Program-made: the position numbers and the translations under genes
Shown: one piece after another, positions 24,600 to 33,149 of the stretch
Numbering within the stretch: position 1 is the first letter of the stretch
How the letters are laid out: each line of letters opens with the position of its first letter
Source: Comamonadaceae bacterium 2PF
Lineage (GTDB): Bacteria > Pseudomonadota > Gammaproteobacteria > Burkholderiales > Burkholderiaceae_C
Reading direction: 5' to 3'
Assembly (NCBI GenBank): GCA_005502875.1
Contig: SCMV01000013.1
Span: forward strand, 22,267 to 86,266
DNA: 64,000 nucleotides
Notes under the pieces: model-generated
Database searches by the model: none
Told to the model about the DNA's origin: nothing
What the model saw: the letters and a program-made list of their open reading frames with translations, nothing else

Positions 24600-24632
24600 G
24601 ACCCCCATGTTTGCGGGGGTCTTATATAAGAC
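24600..24632 (+). promoter_or_regulatory. aceA upstream hairpin and 14-bp palindromic operator
   Basis: Arms GACCCCC and GGGGGTC (24600-24621) run into a perfect palindrome GTCTTATATAAGAC (24619-24632), followed by another ATAAG half-site. The palindrome lies about 80 bp upstream of the aceA start. It is very AT-rich for this genome and looks like a dimeric repressor/activator site, perhaps of a GntR-type carbon regulator. The regulator was not identified. Confidence 0.55.
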
Positions 24633-24710
24633 ATAAGTCCACACTTGCGCGCGGAAATCCTGATAGAGTCACGGCTTTTCTAGCACCTCCCTTCAACCTC
24701 GGAGATCGTC

Positions 24711-26027
24711 ATGACTCAACTCACCCGCGAACAGCAAATCGCAGCCCTGGAAAAGGACTGGGCCGAAAACCCCCGTTGGAAGCTCGTCAAGCGCGGCTAT
24801 TCCGCAGCTGACGTGGTTCGCCTGCGCGGCAGCATGCAGCCCGAGTACACCCTGGCCAAGCGCGGCGCTGAGAAGCTGTGGGAAAAGGTCAACGGCGGTG
24901 CCAAGAAGGGCTACGTGAACGCTTTCGGCGCCATCACCGCCGGTCAAGCCATGCAACAGGCCAAGGCTGGCCTGGAAGCCGTGTACCTGTCGGGCTGGCA
25001 AGTCGCCGCCGACGGCAACACCTCGGAAACCATGTACCCCGACCAGTCGCTGTACGCGTACGACTCGGTGCCCACCATGGTTCGCCGCATCAACAACACG
25101 TTCAAGCGTGCTGACGAAATCCAATGGTCGCGTGGCATCAACCCCGGCGACGAGCAGTTCGTTGACTACTTCCTGCCCATCGTCGCTGACGCTGAAGCCG
25201 GTTTCGGTGGTGTCCTGAACGCGTTCGAGCTGATGAAGAACATGATCGCTTCGGGCGCCGCTGGCGTTCACTTCGAAGACCAGCTCGCCGCTGTCAAGAA
25301 GTGCGGTCACATGGGTGGCAAGGTGCTGGTCCCCACGCAAGAAGCCATCGAGAAGCTCATCGCTGCTCGTTTCGCTGCTGACGTGATGGGCGTGCCCACC
25401 ATCGTTCTGGCTCGCACCGACGCCGAAGCCGCCAACCTGATCACCTCCGATCACGACGCCAACGACAAGCCCTTCCTGACCGGTGAGCGCACCCAAGAAG
25501 GCTTCTACCGCGTCAAGAACGGCCTGGAGCAATCCATCAGCCGTGGCGTTGCCTACGCTCCTTACGCCGACCTGGTGTGGTGCGAAACCGGCGTGCCCGA
25601 CATCGGCTTCGCCCGTGAATTCGCGCAAGCCGTGCACGCCAAGTGCCCCGGCAAGCTGCTGTCGTACAACTGCTCGCCTTCCTTCAACTGGAAGAAGAAC
25701 CTGGACGACAAGCAGATCGCCAAGTTCCAGCAAGACCTGTCGGACCTGGGCTACAAGTACCAGTTCATTACGCTGGCTGGCATCCACATCAACTGGTTCA
25801 ACACCTTCCAGTTCGCCCACGCTTACGCCCGCGGCGAAGGCATGAAGCACTACACCGAAATGGTGCAAGAACCCGAATTCGCAGCTCGCGAAAAGGGCTA
25901 CACCTTCGTGTCGCACCAACAGGAAGTCGGCGCTGGCTACTTCGACGACGTGACCACCGTGATCCAAGGTGGCTCGTCTTCCGTCAAGGCCCTGACCGGC
26001 TCGACCGAAGAAGAACAGTTCCACTGA
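24711..26027 (+). CDS. aceA: Isocitrate lyase
   Basis: A 438-residue enzyme of the glyoxylate shunt that splits isocitrate to glyoxylate and succinate. The catalytic signature [14 protein letters not shown] is at about residues 198-211; other conserved parts are [46 protein letters not shown] and [17 protein letters not shown]. It is needed for growth on acetate, fatty acids or stored PHA. Codon use is strongly biased (highly expressed gene). It stands alone, without aceB, and has a dedicated palindromic operator and terminator. GGAGATCGTC precedes the ATG. Confidence 0.97.
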   Translation: MTQLTREQQIAALEKDWAENPRWKLVKRGYSAADVVRLRGSMQPEYTLAKRGAEKLWEKVNGGAKKGYVNAFGAITAGQAMQQAKAGLEAVYLSGWQVAADGNTSETMYPDQSLYAYDSVPTMVRRINNTFKRADEIQWSRGINPGDEQFVDYFLPIVADAEAGFGGVLNAFELMKNMIASGAAGVHFEDQLAAVKKCGHMGGKVLVPTQEAIEKLIAARFAADVMGVPTIVLARTDAEAANLITSDHDANDKPFLTGERTQEGFYRVKNGLEQSISRGVAYAPYADLVWCETGVPDIGFAREFAQAVHAKCPGKLLSYNCSPSFNWKKNLDDKQIAKFQQDLSDLGYKYQFITLAGIHINWFNTFQFAHAYARGEGMKHYTEMVQEPEFAAREKGYTFVSHQQEVGAGYFDDVTTVIQGGSSSVKALTGSTEEEQFH

Positions 26028-26071
26028 TCTGCGCGGGCCGCAAGGCCCGTTGCCTGATGGGCTTGAACGCG

Positions 26072-26100
26072 AAAACGGCACCTTCGGGTGCCGTTTTTCT
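26072..26100 (+). terminator. Intrinsic terminator of aceA
   Basis: Arms AAAACGGCACC and GGTGCCGTTTT with a TTCG tetraloop and a T-tract (TTTTTCTTTT), 45 bp after the aceA stop. Confidence 0.92.
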
Positions 26101-26193
26101 TTTCGGGTCGCTACAATCGGGCATCTGGCGCGCGCTTGATGCGTGAGCACCGTCCTGGCAAATCGTAAGGAACGTAGAAAGGCACACACGGTT

Positions 26194-26241
26194 ATGACAC
26201 CGCGAACTTCGACCCCCACTTTCACCTCGACCGAGGTCTAG
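26194..26241 (+). CDS. thrS leader peptide (threonine-rich)
   Basis: A 15-codon frame reading MTPRTSTPTFTSTEV, then TAG. Six of 15 codons are threonine (ACA, ACT, ACC, ACT, ACC, ACC), which by chance is very unlikely. It lies 147 bp before thrS and ends three bases before the 5' arm of an antiterminator. GAAAGG is 11-16 bases upstream of the ATG. A ribosome stalled at the Thr codons would leave that arm free; one that reaches the stop would cover it. This is the standard arrangement for ribosome-mediated attenuation, here apparently sensing charged tRNA-Thr. Confidence 0.8.
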   Translation: MTPRTSTPTFTSTEV

Positions 26242-26243
26242 TC

Positions 26244-26314
26244 GGCTGGCCGCTGCTTTCGCAAACCTGTTTGCTCCTACAAACCAGAAAGCGCGGCAGC
26301 CACCGCGCTTTTTT
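26244..26314 (+). promoter_or_regulatory. thrS attenuator: antiterminator and terminator
   Basis: Terminator: arms AAAGCGCGG (26288-26296) and CCGCGCTTT (26303-26311), 6-base loop, six T. Antiterminator: GGCTG (26244-26248), CCGC (26250-26253) and GCTTT (26255-26259) pair with CAGCC, GCGG and AAAGC of 26288-26301, giving 14 pairs with two single-base bulges. Both structures use 26288-26296, so they exclude each other. The antiterminator arm begins three bases after the leader stop codon. Confidence 0.82.
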
Positions 26315-26387
26315 GTTGCCCGAACACTTTTCAACCGGCGGCTGCACCAAGCCGGAGGGGCAACTTCCCCACTGAGGAAACACCAAG

Positions 26388-28307
26388 ATGATTTCGATTC
26401 AACTGCCCGATGGCTCCAAGCGTGAGTTTCCCCAGCCGGTGACCGTGGCCGAAGTGGCTGCCTCCATCGGCACGGGCCTGGCCAAGGCCGCGCTGGCTGG
26501 CCGCGTGGGGCAGGGCGATGCCGCCCGCCTGGTCGACACCTCCTACCGCATCGAGGCCGACACGCAATTGGCCATCGTCACCGAGAAGGACGCCGACGGC
26601 CTGGATGTCATCCGCCACTCGACGGCTCACTTGCTGGCCTACGCGGTCAAGGAGCTCTTCCCCGAGGCTCAGGTCACCATCGGACCGACCATCGAAGACG
26701 GCTTCTACTACGACTTCGCCTACAAGCGCCCCTTCACGCCGGAAGACCTGGCCGCCATCGAAAAGAAGATGGCCGAGCTGGCCAAGAAAGACGAGAAGGT
26801 CGAGCGCAAGGTGCTGCCTCGTGACGAGGCCGTGGCCTACTTCAAGAGCCTGGGCGAGCACTACAAGGCCGAGATCATCGAGAGCATCCCGGCCGACCAG
26901 GACGTGTCGCTCTACAGCGAAGGCGCTTTCACCGACCTGTGCCGTGGCCCGCACGTGCCCAGCACCGGCAAGCTCAAGCACTTCAAGCTGATGAAGGTGG
27001 CTGGCGCCTACTGGCGCGGTGACCACCGCAACGAGCAGCTGCAGCGCGTGTACGGCACGGCCTGGACGAGCAAGGAAGACCTGCAGCTGTACCTGACCCG
27101 CCTGGAAGAGGCCGAAAAGCGCGACCACCGCAAGCTGGGCAAAGAGCTCGATCTGTTCCACATCGACGAGCACGCGCCCGGCGTCGTGTTCTGGCACCCC
27201 AAGGGCTGGACGGTTTGGCAGGCGGTGGAGCAGTACATGCGCCAGGTCTACCGCGACAACGGCTACCAGGAGGTCAAGGGCCCGCAGATCATCGACAAGA
27301 CGCTGTGGGAGAAGACCGGCCACTGGGACAAGTACCGCGAGAACATGTTCACCACCGAATCGGAAAAGCGCGACTACGCGCTCAAGCCGATGAACTGCCC
27401 CGGCCACATCCTGATTTTCAACCAGGGGATCAAGAGCTACCGCGACCTGCCGGTGCGCTACGGCGAGTTCGGCCAGTGCCACCGCAACGAGCCCACTGGC
27501 GGCCTGCACGGCATCATGCGCGTGCGCGGCTTCACGCAGGACGACGGCCACGTCTTCTGCACCGAAGACCAGATCCTGCAGGAGTGCGTGGACTTCACGG
27601 CCCTGCTGCAGAAGGTCTACGCCGACTTCGGCTTCACCGACATCATCTACAAGGTCGCCACTCGCCCTGAAAAGCGCATCGGCTCCGACGAGGTGTGGGA
27701 CAAGGCCGAGAGCGCACTGATGGAAAGCCTCAAGGCCACCCACAGCGAGTTCACCATCGCCCCGGGCGACGGTGCCTTCTATGGCCCCAAGATCGAGTAC
27801 ACGCTGAAAGACGCGCTGGGCCGCCACTGGCAGTGCGGCACCATCCAGGTCGACTTCTCGATGCCCGAGCGACTGGGTGCCGAGTACGTGACCGAGGCCA
27901 GCGACCGCAAGCACCCCGTGATGCTGCACCGCGCGATCCTGGGCTCGCTGGAGCGCTTCATCGGTATCCTGATCGAGCAGCATGCAGGCGCTTTGCCTGT
28001 GTGGTTGTCGCCGGTTCAGGCCGTGGTGCTCAACATCACCGACGCGCAGGCCGACTACGCACGTGACGTGGCCGCGGCGCTCAACAAAGCCGGCATCCGC
28101 ACCAAGCTCGACACCCGCAACGAGAAGATCACCTACAAGATCCGCGAGCACGCGATGCAGAAGGTGCCTTACTTCATCGTGCTGGGCGACAAGGAAAAGG
28201 AAGCCGGCAAGGTGGCCGTGCGGGCCCGTGGCAACCAGGACCTGGGCGTCATGGACCTGTCTGCGCTGACCGCGCTGATCGGCCAGGCCGCAGCCGAGCG
28301 GCGTTGA
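26388..28307 (+). CDS. thrS: Threonine-tRNA ligase
   Basis: A 639-residue class II synthetase: N-terminal TGS domain ([19 protein letters not shown]), the SAD editing domain with [24 protein letters not shown] and [19 protein letters not shown], catalytic core with [41 protein letters not shown] (motif 2) and [21 protein letters not shown] (motif 3), and the anticodon-binding domain at the C-terminus. It charges tRNA-Thr. In E. coli it is followed directly by infC; here a convergent kinase gene stands between them. Expression probably depends on the Thr attenuator upstream rather than on the E. coli translational operator. The TGA abuts the stop of the kinase in TGATCA. Confidence 0.98.
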   Translation: MISIQLPDGSKREFPQPVTVAEVAASIGTGLAKAALAGRVGQGDAARLVDTSYRIEADTQLAIVTEKDADGLDVIRHSTAHLLAYAVKELFPEAQVTIGPTIEDGFYYDFAYKRPFTPEDLAAIEKKMAELAKKDEKVERKVLPRDEAVAYFKSLGEHYKAEIIESIPADQDVSLYSEGAFTDLCRGPHVPSTGKLKHFKLMKVAGAYWRGDHRNEQLQRVYGTAWTSKEDLQLYLTRLEEAEKRDHRKLGKELDLFHIDEHAPGVVFWHPKGWTVWQAVEQYMRQVYRDNGYQEVKGPQIIDKTLWEKTGHWDKYRENMFTTESEKRDYALKPMNCPGHILIFNQGIKSYRDLPVRYGEFGQCHRNEPTGGLHGIMRVRGFTQDDGHVFCTEDQILQECVDFTALLQKVYADFGFTDIIYKVATRPEKRIGSDEVWDKAESALMESLKATHSEFTIAPGDGAFYGPKIEYTLKDALGRHWQCGTIQVDFSMPERLGAEYVTEASDRKHPVMLHRAILGSLERFIGILIEQHAGALPVWLSPVQAVVLNITDAQADYARDVAAALNKAGIRTKLDTRNEKITYKIREHAMQKVPYFIVLGDKEKEAGKVAVRARGNQDLGVMDLSALTALIGQAAAERR

Positions 28308-31286
28308 TCAGCCTGCTGGCCCGCCCCCGCCCTCTGGGGGTGGTGCCAGCCAGCGCTGCAAGGTCAGCGTCAGGCGTGTGAGCTCGAAGGGCTTGGGCAG
28401 GTGGTCGTTCATGCCTGCGTCGATGCAGCGCTGGCGATCGTCCAGCGAGGCGTTGGCCGTCATGGCGATGACGGGCACGTGCTGTCGGTGAGGCATGGCG
28501 CGCACCAGGCGGGTGGCTTGCAGGCCGTCCATCTCTGGCATCTGCATGTCCATGAGGATCAGGTCGATGGCTTGAGATGGGTTCGCAGCCAGGGACACCG
28601 CTTCGCGACCGTTGCTCGCTGTGTGCACGGTCAGCCCATGCAGTTGCAGCAACTCGCAAGCCAGTTCGCGGTTGAGTTCGTTGTCCTCTGCCAGCAGCAC
28701 GTTCAATCCGGCGGGCAGTTTTGCCAGCACGGGCAGGCTGGCATCTGCCGGAGCGCTCGCGGTGTCCATGGTGGCGGTCTGGTCGGTTTGCGTCATCGGG
28801 ATCTCCAGCCAGAACGTGGAGCCCTCGCCGGGTCGGCTGTCCACGCCGATGCATCCGCCCATGAGCTCCACGATTCGCCGGCTGATGGCCAGCCCGAGGC
28901 CGGTGCCGCCAAAGCGCCGGGTGGTCGAGTTGTCGGCCTGTTGGAACGGCTTGAACAGACGCGCCTGGGCATCGACATCGATGCCGATGCCCGAATCCTC
29001 AACCTCGGCCCGCAGCACGGCGCGGTGGTTTTTGTCCTGTGCGGTGCTCAGGCGGATGTCGATGCGGCCCGACTCGGTGAACTTCACCGCATTGCCCCCC
29101 AAGTTGAGCAGCACCTGCCCCAGGCGGAGCGGATCGCCTTGCATGCTCTGCGGCACGTCGGCACTGGCGTGCGTCGACAGCGTCAAGCCTTTTGAGCGAG
29201 CCTGGTCCTCGAGCGTCCAGGCCAGTTGGCGCAACAGCGTCCTGGGTTCGAAAGGCTGGCGTTCGATCTCCAGTTTTCCTGCCTCGATCTTTGAAAAGTC
29301 CAGGATGTCGTTGATGGTGCCAAGCAGCAACTGACCTGCGCCTTCGACCTTGCGCAGGTGGTCGCGCACGCGAGTCGGATCCAGCAGGTCATCGCGAAGC
29401 AGCAGGGCGGTCAGCCCGATGATCGCGTTCAGCGGGGTGCGGATCTCATGGCTCATGGTGGCCAGGAACGCGCTCTTGGCTTCGTTGGCGGCTTCTGCCG
29501 CCTCCTTGGCCTGTTTCAGCGGGGTGATGTCTTGCAAGGTGATGAGCAGCCCGTCGTCAAGCAACTGTCCGCCAATCAGCACATCGAGCGTGTGCCCATG
29601 CCCTGTTTTGACTTGGTACTCGCGCGCAGGCACCGTGCCATCGCCGTTGCGGGCTTGATCGAGGTCTTGCTGCCAGCGCAGGATGACCCACTCGCGGTAG
29701 GCCGGGTCGGGGTAGGCCCGCAGGAACCACTGCGCCGGGTGGCGGATGTCTTCTGCGGTCAGGCCCAGTTGGCTCATGTAGCGCTGGTTGACGGAGACGA
29801 CCTCGTTGCCGCGCTGAAATGCCATGGCCACAGGCGCCATTTCATAAAGCACCTTGAACAGCATGTCCCGCTCGGCTGCCGCTTGAGCCAGCCTGGCCCG
29901 CTCCGTGTCGGCTTCAGCCTGTCGCCTTTGGGTGATGTCCCGCGCGAGGGTGAGCACGTGCAACTGCTGGCCATGCAACTTGCGGGTGCTGGAGAGCTCG
30001 AGCCAGCGTTGACCCGATTGCGCGTTCAGGCAGATGCTGCGGCCGAGGTCCCGCCCTTCTCTGCGAGCGGTGTCGATCGACGCCTTGACGAGCTGAGCGG
30101 CTGCATCGGGCAGGAAGGCCTCTGGTGGCTGGCCGATCAGCCTGGCGGCATCTGCTTCGATGGCGCTGCCTTCGCGGCCGGTGAAGGCGTTGACAACCCG
30201 GCCATCCGCATCGAACTCGATCAACCAATCCGGGATGGCTTCCAGGGTGGCGGCCAGGTCCGCGCGGGCCACTTCGGTGTCCTGGTGCGCCTGCTGCAAG
30301 GCTTTGAGCGCCCCGTGCAGTGCCGACGTGCGAGCGCTCACGCGCCGCCGCAACTGCATGTTCCAAAGCAGCAGCAGGCCAGCACCCACCACCACCGTGC
30401 CGGCGGCCCACCATGCTTGAGGGGGCACCTGCGTGGCGCCGCCCTGGCTTCCCAGCCACTTCTCGCGCAGCGCCTGCTCCTCTGCTTCGGAGATGGCTTG
30501 CATGCCTTGTTCGACGAAGTTCAGCACCTCGGTGCGACCTTCCTTGACCGCCCGGTGCGCCTGTCCGGTGTAGAGCACGAACGACTGCTTGAACTCGGTG
30601 TCCACGCCGAGCTTGTAGAGGTAGAAGCGCGCGGGGCCCTCGTCAAGGCAGAAGACTTTCACCTCTTGTCGTTGAGCCGCCCGGATGAGTTGCTCGTAGT
30701 TGGCGTAAGTGGCGATGGTGCGGATGCCGACTGCTTGCAGTTGTTCGATGCAGGCATCGCCGTCTTGTGCGCCGATGAGAAAGCCCTTGAGCGTGGCGGT
30801 GTCGTGGATGCCCAGGATGTCGGTGTGGCTGTAGATGCCGACGGGCATGTCTGCGTACGGGCGGGAGAAGTCGTACTGCGCTTCGCGCGATGGCGTGCGG
30901 TAGATCAGGTCGATGACATCCGCTTGGCCAGATTGAAGGGCCTGCAGTGCTTGGGCCCAGGGCCGCAGGGTGAATTCAACGGGCACGCCTGTCTTGCGAG
31001 ACCACAGCCGCCAGCGGTCGATGAGCAGCCCCTCCGGCCCACCATCGCTGTTGCGGTAGGTGTAGGGGGGGAAGTTCTCGTCGCTGACGACGTGCAGCAC
31101 CTTCAGGCCCGCAGGCTGGGCGGGTGGGGCAGGCGTTTGCTGCGCAGCAGGCAGGTCGCTTCCGAGCAGCAGGCAGCTCGCCGTCAGGCTCAGCAGGATC
31201 CGTCGCCAGCAAGGGGGCAAGGGCATGGGCGATGGGGGCGTTTGAAGTGGCGAAACATCGCGAAGACCGCGCGTGGAGTCTGCCAT
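28308..31286 (-). CDS. Hybrid sensor histidine kinase (BvgS-like)
   Basis: A 992-residue protein: signal/anchor (about residues 25-47), one periplasmic solute-binding domain of the SBP_bac_3 type (LKVLHVVSDENFPPYTYRNSDGGPEGLLIDRW... about 60-285), a membrane helix (about 295-315), a short coiled coil, two PAS regions, HisKA with MSHEIRTPLNAIIGL, HATPase with NGVK-like NAVKFTESG and GTGLGLAISRRIVELMGG, and a receiver domain with LILMDMQMPEMDGLQ. There is no HPt domain. It probably senses a small solute such as an amino acid; the ligand is unknown. The ATG at 31286 has GGAAG upstream. It interrupts the thrS-infC order on the opposite strand. Confidence 0.88.
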   Translation of the reverse strand: MADSTRGLRDVSPLQTPPSPMPLPPCWRRILLSLTASCLLLGSDLPAAQQTPAPPAQPAGLKVLHVVSDENFPPYTYRNSDGGPEGLLIDRWRLWSRKTGVPVEFTLRPWAQALQALQSGQADVIDLIYRTPSREAQYDFSRPYADMPVGIYSHTDILGIHDTATLKGFLIGAQDGDACIEQLQAVGIRTIATYANYEQLIRAAQRQEVKVFCLDEGPARFYLYKLGVDTEFKQSFVLYTGQAHRAVKEGRTEVLNFVEQGMQAISEAEEQALREKWLGSQGGATQVPPQAWWAAGTVVVGAGLLLLWNMQLRRRVSARTSALHGALKALQQAHQDTEVARADLAATLEAIPDWLIEFDADGRVVNAFTGREGSAIEADAARLIGQPPEAFLPDAAAQLVKASIDTARREGRDLGRSICLNAQSGQRWLELSSTRKLHGQQLHVLTLARDITQRRQAEADTERARLAQAAAERDMLFKVLYEMAPVAMAFQRGNEVVSVNQRYMSQLGLTAEDIRHPAQWFLRAYPDPAYREWVILRWQQDLDQARNGDGTVPAREYQVKTGHGHTLDVLIGGQLLDDGLLITLQDITPLKQAKEAAEAANEAKSAFLATMSHEIRTPLNAIIGLTALLLRDDLLDPTRVRDHLRKVEGAGQLLLGTINDILDFSKIEAGKLEIERQPFEPRTLLRQLAWTLEDQARSKGLTLSTHASADVPQSMQGDPLRLGQVLLNLGGNAVKFTESGRIDIRLSTAQDKNHRAVLRAEVEDSGIGIDVDAQARLFKPFQQADNSTTRRFGGTGLGLAISRRIVELMGGCIGVDSRPGEGSTFWLEIPMTQTDQTATMDTASAPADASLPVLAKLPAGLNVLLAEDNELNRELACELLQLHGLTVHTASNGREAVSLAANPSQAIDLILMDMQMPEMDGLQATRLVRAMPHRQHVPVIAMTANASLDDRQRCIDAGMNDHLPKPFELTRLTLTLQRWLAPPPEGGGGPAG

Positions 31287-31623
31287 GGGCGCTCTTCCGA
31301 GGTCCCTCTGTGGCCTTGGTGAGGTCGTTGGGTTTGCGCAACGCGTCGGGAGCGTGTAAACTTTCGCGCGCAAAGGTCAGTTGAGTGCGCCACGGGTGCA
31401 CACGCTGGCTCTGTGCGCGCCCGGGGCGACAGAGAACCCCGGCGCGATGTCGATGAAGACTTCTGCCTCGCTGCCTTGAAGCTCGACCCAGACATCGCCG
31501 GTCAGGTCTGACGCGTGCCGTGTCTGTTCATGCAGTCTGGACAGCCGGTCGCCAACCCGCCGGGCGCGTGTTCACCGACCATTGGTTCGAGCGATTCCAA
31601 CGCCGGGCCCGAAGGAAACAGAC
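31287..31623. other. Divergent kinase/infC intergenic region (337 bp)
   Basis: It carries the promoters of the hybrid kinase and of infC, but no clear -35/-10 pair could be picked out. On the minus strand a start-less frame ending at 31377 looks protein-like but has no initiation codon. The infC leader has several GC-rich inverted stretches; no terminator is seen. Confidence 0.5.
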
Positions 31624-32172
31624 ATCGCTAACTTCTTTGACCGCCGCACGCGCAACGACGAGCGCAAGCACCGGCTGAACCGTGAAATCACTGCACCCGA
31701 AGTCCGACTGAACGGACCGGAGAACGAGCCCCTCGGCGTCGTCAGCATCCAGGAAGCCCTGCGACTGTCGGCCGAGCACGATGTGGACCTGGTCGAGATC
31801 TCTGCCACGGCGGATCCCCCTGTCTGCCGCCTGATGGACTACGGCAAGTTCAAGTACCAGGAGCAGAAAAAGGCCCACGACGCCAAGCTCAAGCAGAAGG
31901 TCATCGAGGTCAAGGAAGTCAAGTTCCGCCCCGGCACCGACGAAGGCGACTACCAGATCAAGCTGCGCAACCTGCGCCGCTTCCTGGAAGACGGCGACAA
32001 GGGCAAGGTCACGCTGCGTTTCCGTGGTCGTGAAATCACCCACCAGGACCTGGGCATGCGCTTGCTGGAGCGCGTGCGTGACGACCTGCAGGATTGCTCG
32101 CTGGTCGAAAACATGCCGAAACTCGAAGGGCGCCAGATGATCATGGTGCTGGGCCCCAAGAAGAAGAAATAA
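31624..32172 (+). CDS. infC: Translation initiation factor IF-3 (non-canonical ATC start)
   Basis: A 182-residue IF-3 with N domain ([42 protein letters not shown]), linker ([20 protein letters not shown]) and C domain ([42 protein letters not shown]). It binds the 30S subunit and proofreads start codons. No ATG is available near the conserved beginning; AAGGA at 31612-31616 stands seven bases before ATC at 31624. A rare start codon is the known basis of infC autoregulation (AUU in E. coli), because IF-3 itself rejects it. Downstream are rpmI and rplT. Confidence 0.93.
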   Translation: MANFFDRRTRNDERKHRLNREITAPEVRLNGPENEPLGVVSIQEALRLSAEHDVDLVEISATADPPVCRLMDYGKFKYQEQKKAHDAKLKQKVIEVKEVKFRPGTDEGDYQIKLRNLRRFLEDGDKGKVTLRFRGREITHQDLGMRLLERVRDDLQDCSLVENMPKLEGRQMIMVLGPKKKK

Positions 32173-32426
32173 TCTGTTATCATCGAAGGCTTTGGTGGGT
32201 TTGCCTTGATTTTGGGCGAGCTCATCAGGCCGAAGCCGACAGCAGTCAGCCAGGCGGATCACCCGGGGGCAACCCAGGTTGAGCCGCTTTGTTGCTTCTG
32301 ACGGTCTCCAAGCCAAGGCGGGGCTTTCTTTGGCGCCGCTGAGGCCATCAAAGTGCCTGCAGGCCATCAAGACACGGACGTGGGTGCCGTGGCGCCTGGC
32401 AGGAACAAGTCATAAGGAGCATCAAC

Positions 32427-32630
32427 ATGCCCAAGATGAAGACCAAGAGCAGCGCGAAAAAGCGTTTTCGCGTTCGTCCCGGCGGCACCGTCAAGCGCGG
32501 CCAAGCCTTCAAGCGCCACATCCTGACCAAGAAGACCACGAAGAACAAGCGCCAGCTCCGCGGCGCCGTCAACGTGCACGAGACCAACATGGGCCACATC
32601 GCCCAGATGCTGCCTTTCGCCGGTCTGTAA
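32427..32630 (+). CDS. rpmI: 50S ribosomal protein L35
   Basis: A 67-residue basic protein beginning [20 protein letters not shown], with [16 protein letters not shown] and a MLPFAG end, typical of L35. It is preceded by ATAAGGAGC. The 254-bp gap to infC is larger than in E. coli and contains a 10-base direct repeat AGGCCATCAA (about 32342 and 32362); an L20-binding regulatory leader may lie here, as in gammaproteobacteria, but no pseudoknot was resolved by eye. Confidence 0.97.
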   Translation: MPKMKTKSSAKKRFRVRPGGTVKRGQAFKRHILTKKTTKNKRQLRGAVNVHETNMGHIAQMLPFAGL

Positions 32631-32684
32631 GACCTGCTGCAGCCGTCTCGATCCGTCCTCTAGTCAACGCAGAAGGAGCTACAC

Positions 32685-33044
32685 ATGCCTCGCGTCAAAC
32701 GTGGCGTTACCGCCCGTGCCCGTCACAAGAAAGTCCTCGCCCTTGCCAAGGGTTTCCGCGGTCGCCGCAAGAACGTCTATCGCATCGCCAAACAGGCGGT
32801 GATGAAGGCCGGTCAGTACGCCTACCGTGATCGCCGCGCCAAGAAGCGCGAATTCCGCCGCCTGTGGATCGCGCGCATCAACGCTGGCAGCCGCGCACTG
32901 GGCCTGACCTACAGCAAGTTCATTGCTGGCATCAAGAAGGCCTCGATCGAAATCGATCGCAAGGTCCTGGCTGACATGGCTGTCAACGACCCTGCTGCTT
33001 TCGCCAGCATCGTTGAAAAGGCCAAGGCCCAACTGGCTGCCTGA
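32685..33044 (+). CDS. rplT: 50S ribosomal protein L20
   Basis: A 119-residue basic protein with the full L20 pattern: [68 protein letters not shown]. It binds 23S rRNA early in 50S assembly and, in E. coli, represses rpmI-rplT translation. GAAGGAGC precedes the ATG. The stop is 101 bp before the pheS start; a terminator lies between them, so read-through decides how much pheST is made from this transcript. Confidence 0.98.
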   Translation: MPRVKRGVTARARHKKVLALAKGFRGRRKNVYRIAKQAVMKAGQYAYRDRRAKKREFRRLWIARINAGSRALGLTYSKFIAGIKKASIEIDRKVLADMAVNDPAAFASIVEKAKAQLAA

Positions 33045-33068
33045 TCTCGCAGCACCCATGTCAGACTG

Positions 33069-33149
33069 ATGGCCGCCGGCGTGCCGGTGGCCTCGACTGA
33101 ACCCAAGGCCAACCCCGTGTTGGCCTTTTTTTTCGAATGCATCCGATGA
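33069..33149 (+). CDS. Candidate small upstream reading frame coupled to pheS
   Basis: A 26-codon frame from ATG at 33069 runs through the terminator hairpin; its U-tract encodes Phe-Phe-Phe (TTT TTT TTC, 33126-33134). Its TGA (33147-33149) overlaps the pheS ATG (33146) as ATGA. Its own ATG overlaps the TGA of a three-codon frame (33058-33069). There is no good Shine-Dalgarno sequence, so translation is uncertain. If translated, the ribosome would hinder the terminator and deliver itself to pheS. Coincidence cannot be excluded. Confidence 0.4.
   Translation: MAAGVPVASTEPKANPVLAFFFECIR
33071..33092 (+). repeat. GC-rich hairpin upstream of the pheS terminator
   Basis: GGCCGCCGGC and GCCGGTGGCC form a near-perfect stem. 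It repeats the GGCC elements found in both terminator arms (33107-33110, 33122-33125), so alternative pairings between the two stems are possible. Confidence 0.5.
33105..33133 (+). terminator. Intrinsic terminator immediately before pheS
   Basis: Arms AAGGCCAAC and GTTGGCCTT (9 bp, 5-base loop) with eight consecutive T. It ends 13 bases before the pheS ATG at 33146, so no promoter fits between. It either closes the infC-rpmI-rplT transcript or works as an attenuator for pheST. Confidence 0.92.

Larger units (their letters stand above)
26028..26387 (+). other. aceA-thrS intergenic region with thrS leader (360 bp)
   Basis: It contains, in order: the aceA terminator, a possible -10 box TACAAT (26112-26117) without a good -35, the Thr-rich leader peptide (26194-26241), the antiterminator arm, the attenuator terminator (26288-26314), and a 73-bp stretch with the thrS ribosome site GAGGA. 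Confidence 0.8.

Noticed and set aside
24693..26225. 510-codon minus-strand frame antisense to aceA
   Set aside because: Mirror frame; aceA has the full catalytic signature.
26331..28151. 606-codon minus-strand frame antisense to thrS
   Set aside because: No recognisable domain, while thrS on the other strand is complete.
31377..31572. Minus-strand frame with protein-like composition in the infC leader
   Set aside because: It has no ATG, GTG or TTG start between the flanking stop codons and no ribosome site; it lies in the infC leader and could be a fossil gene end, but there is not enough to call it.
32334..32373. L20-binding pseudoknot upstream of rpmI
   Set aside because: A 10-base direct repeat is there, but no pairing like the known L20 leader could be worked out by eye.
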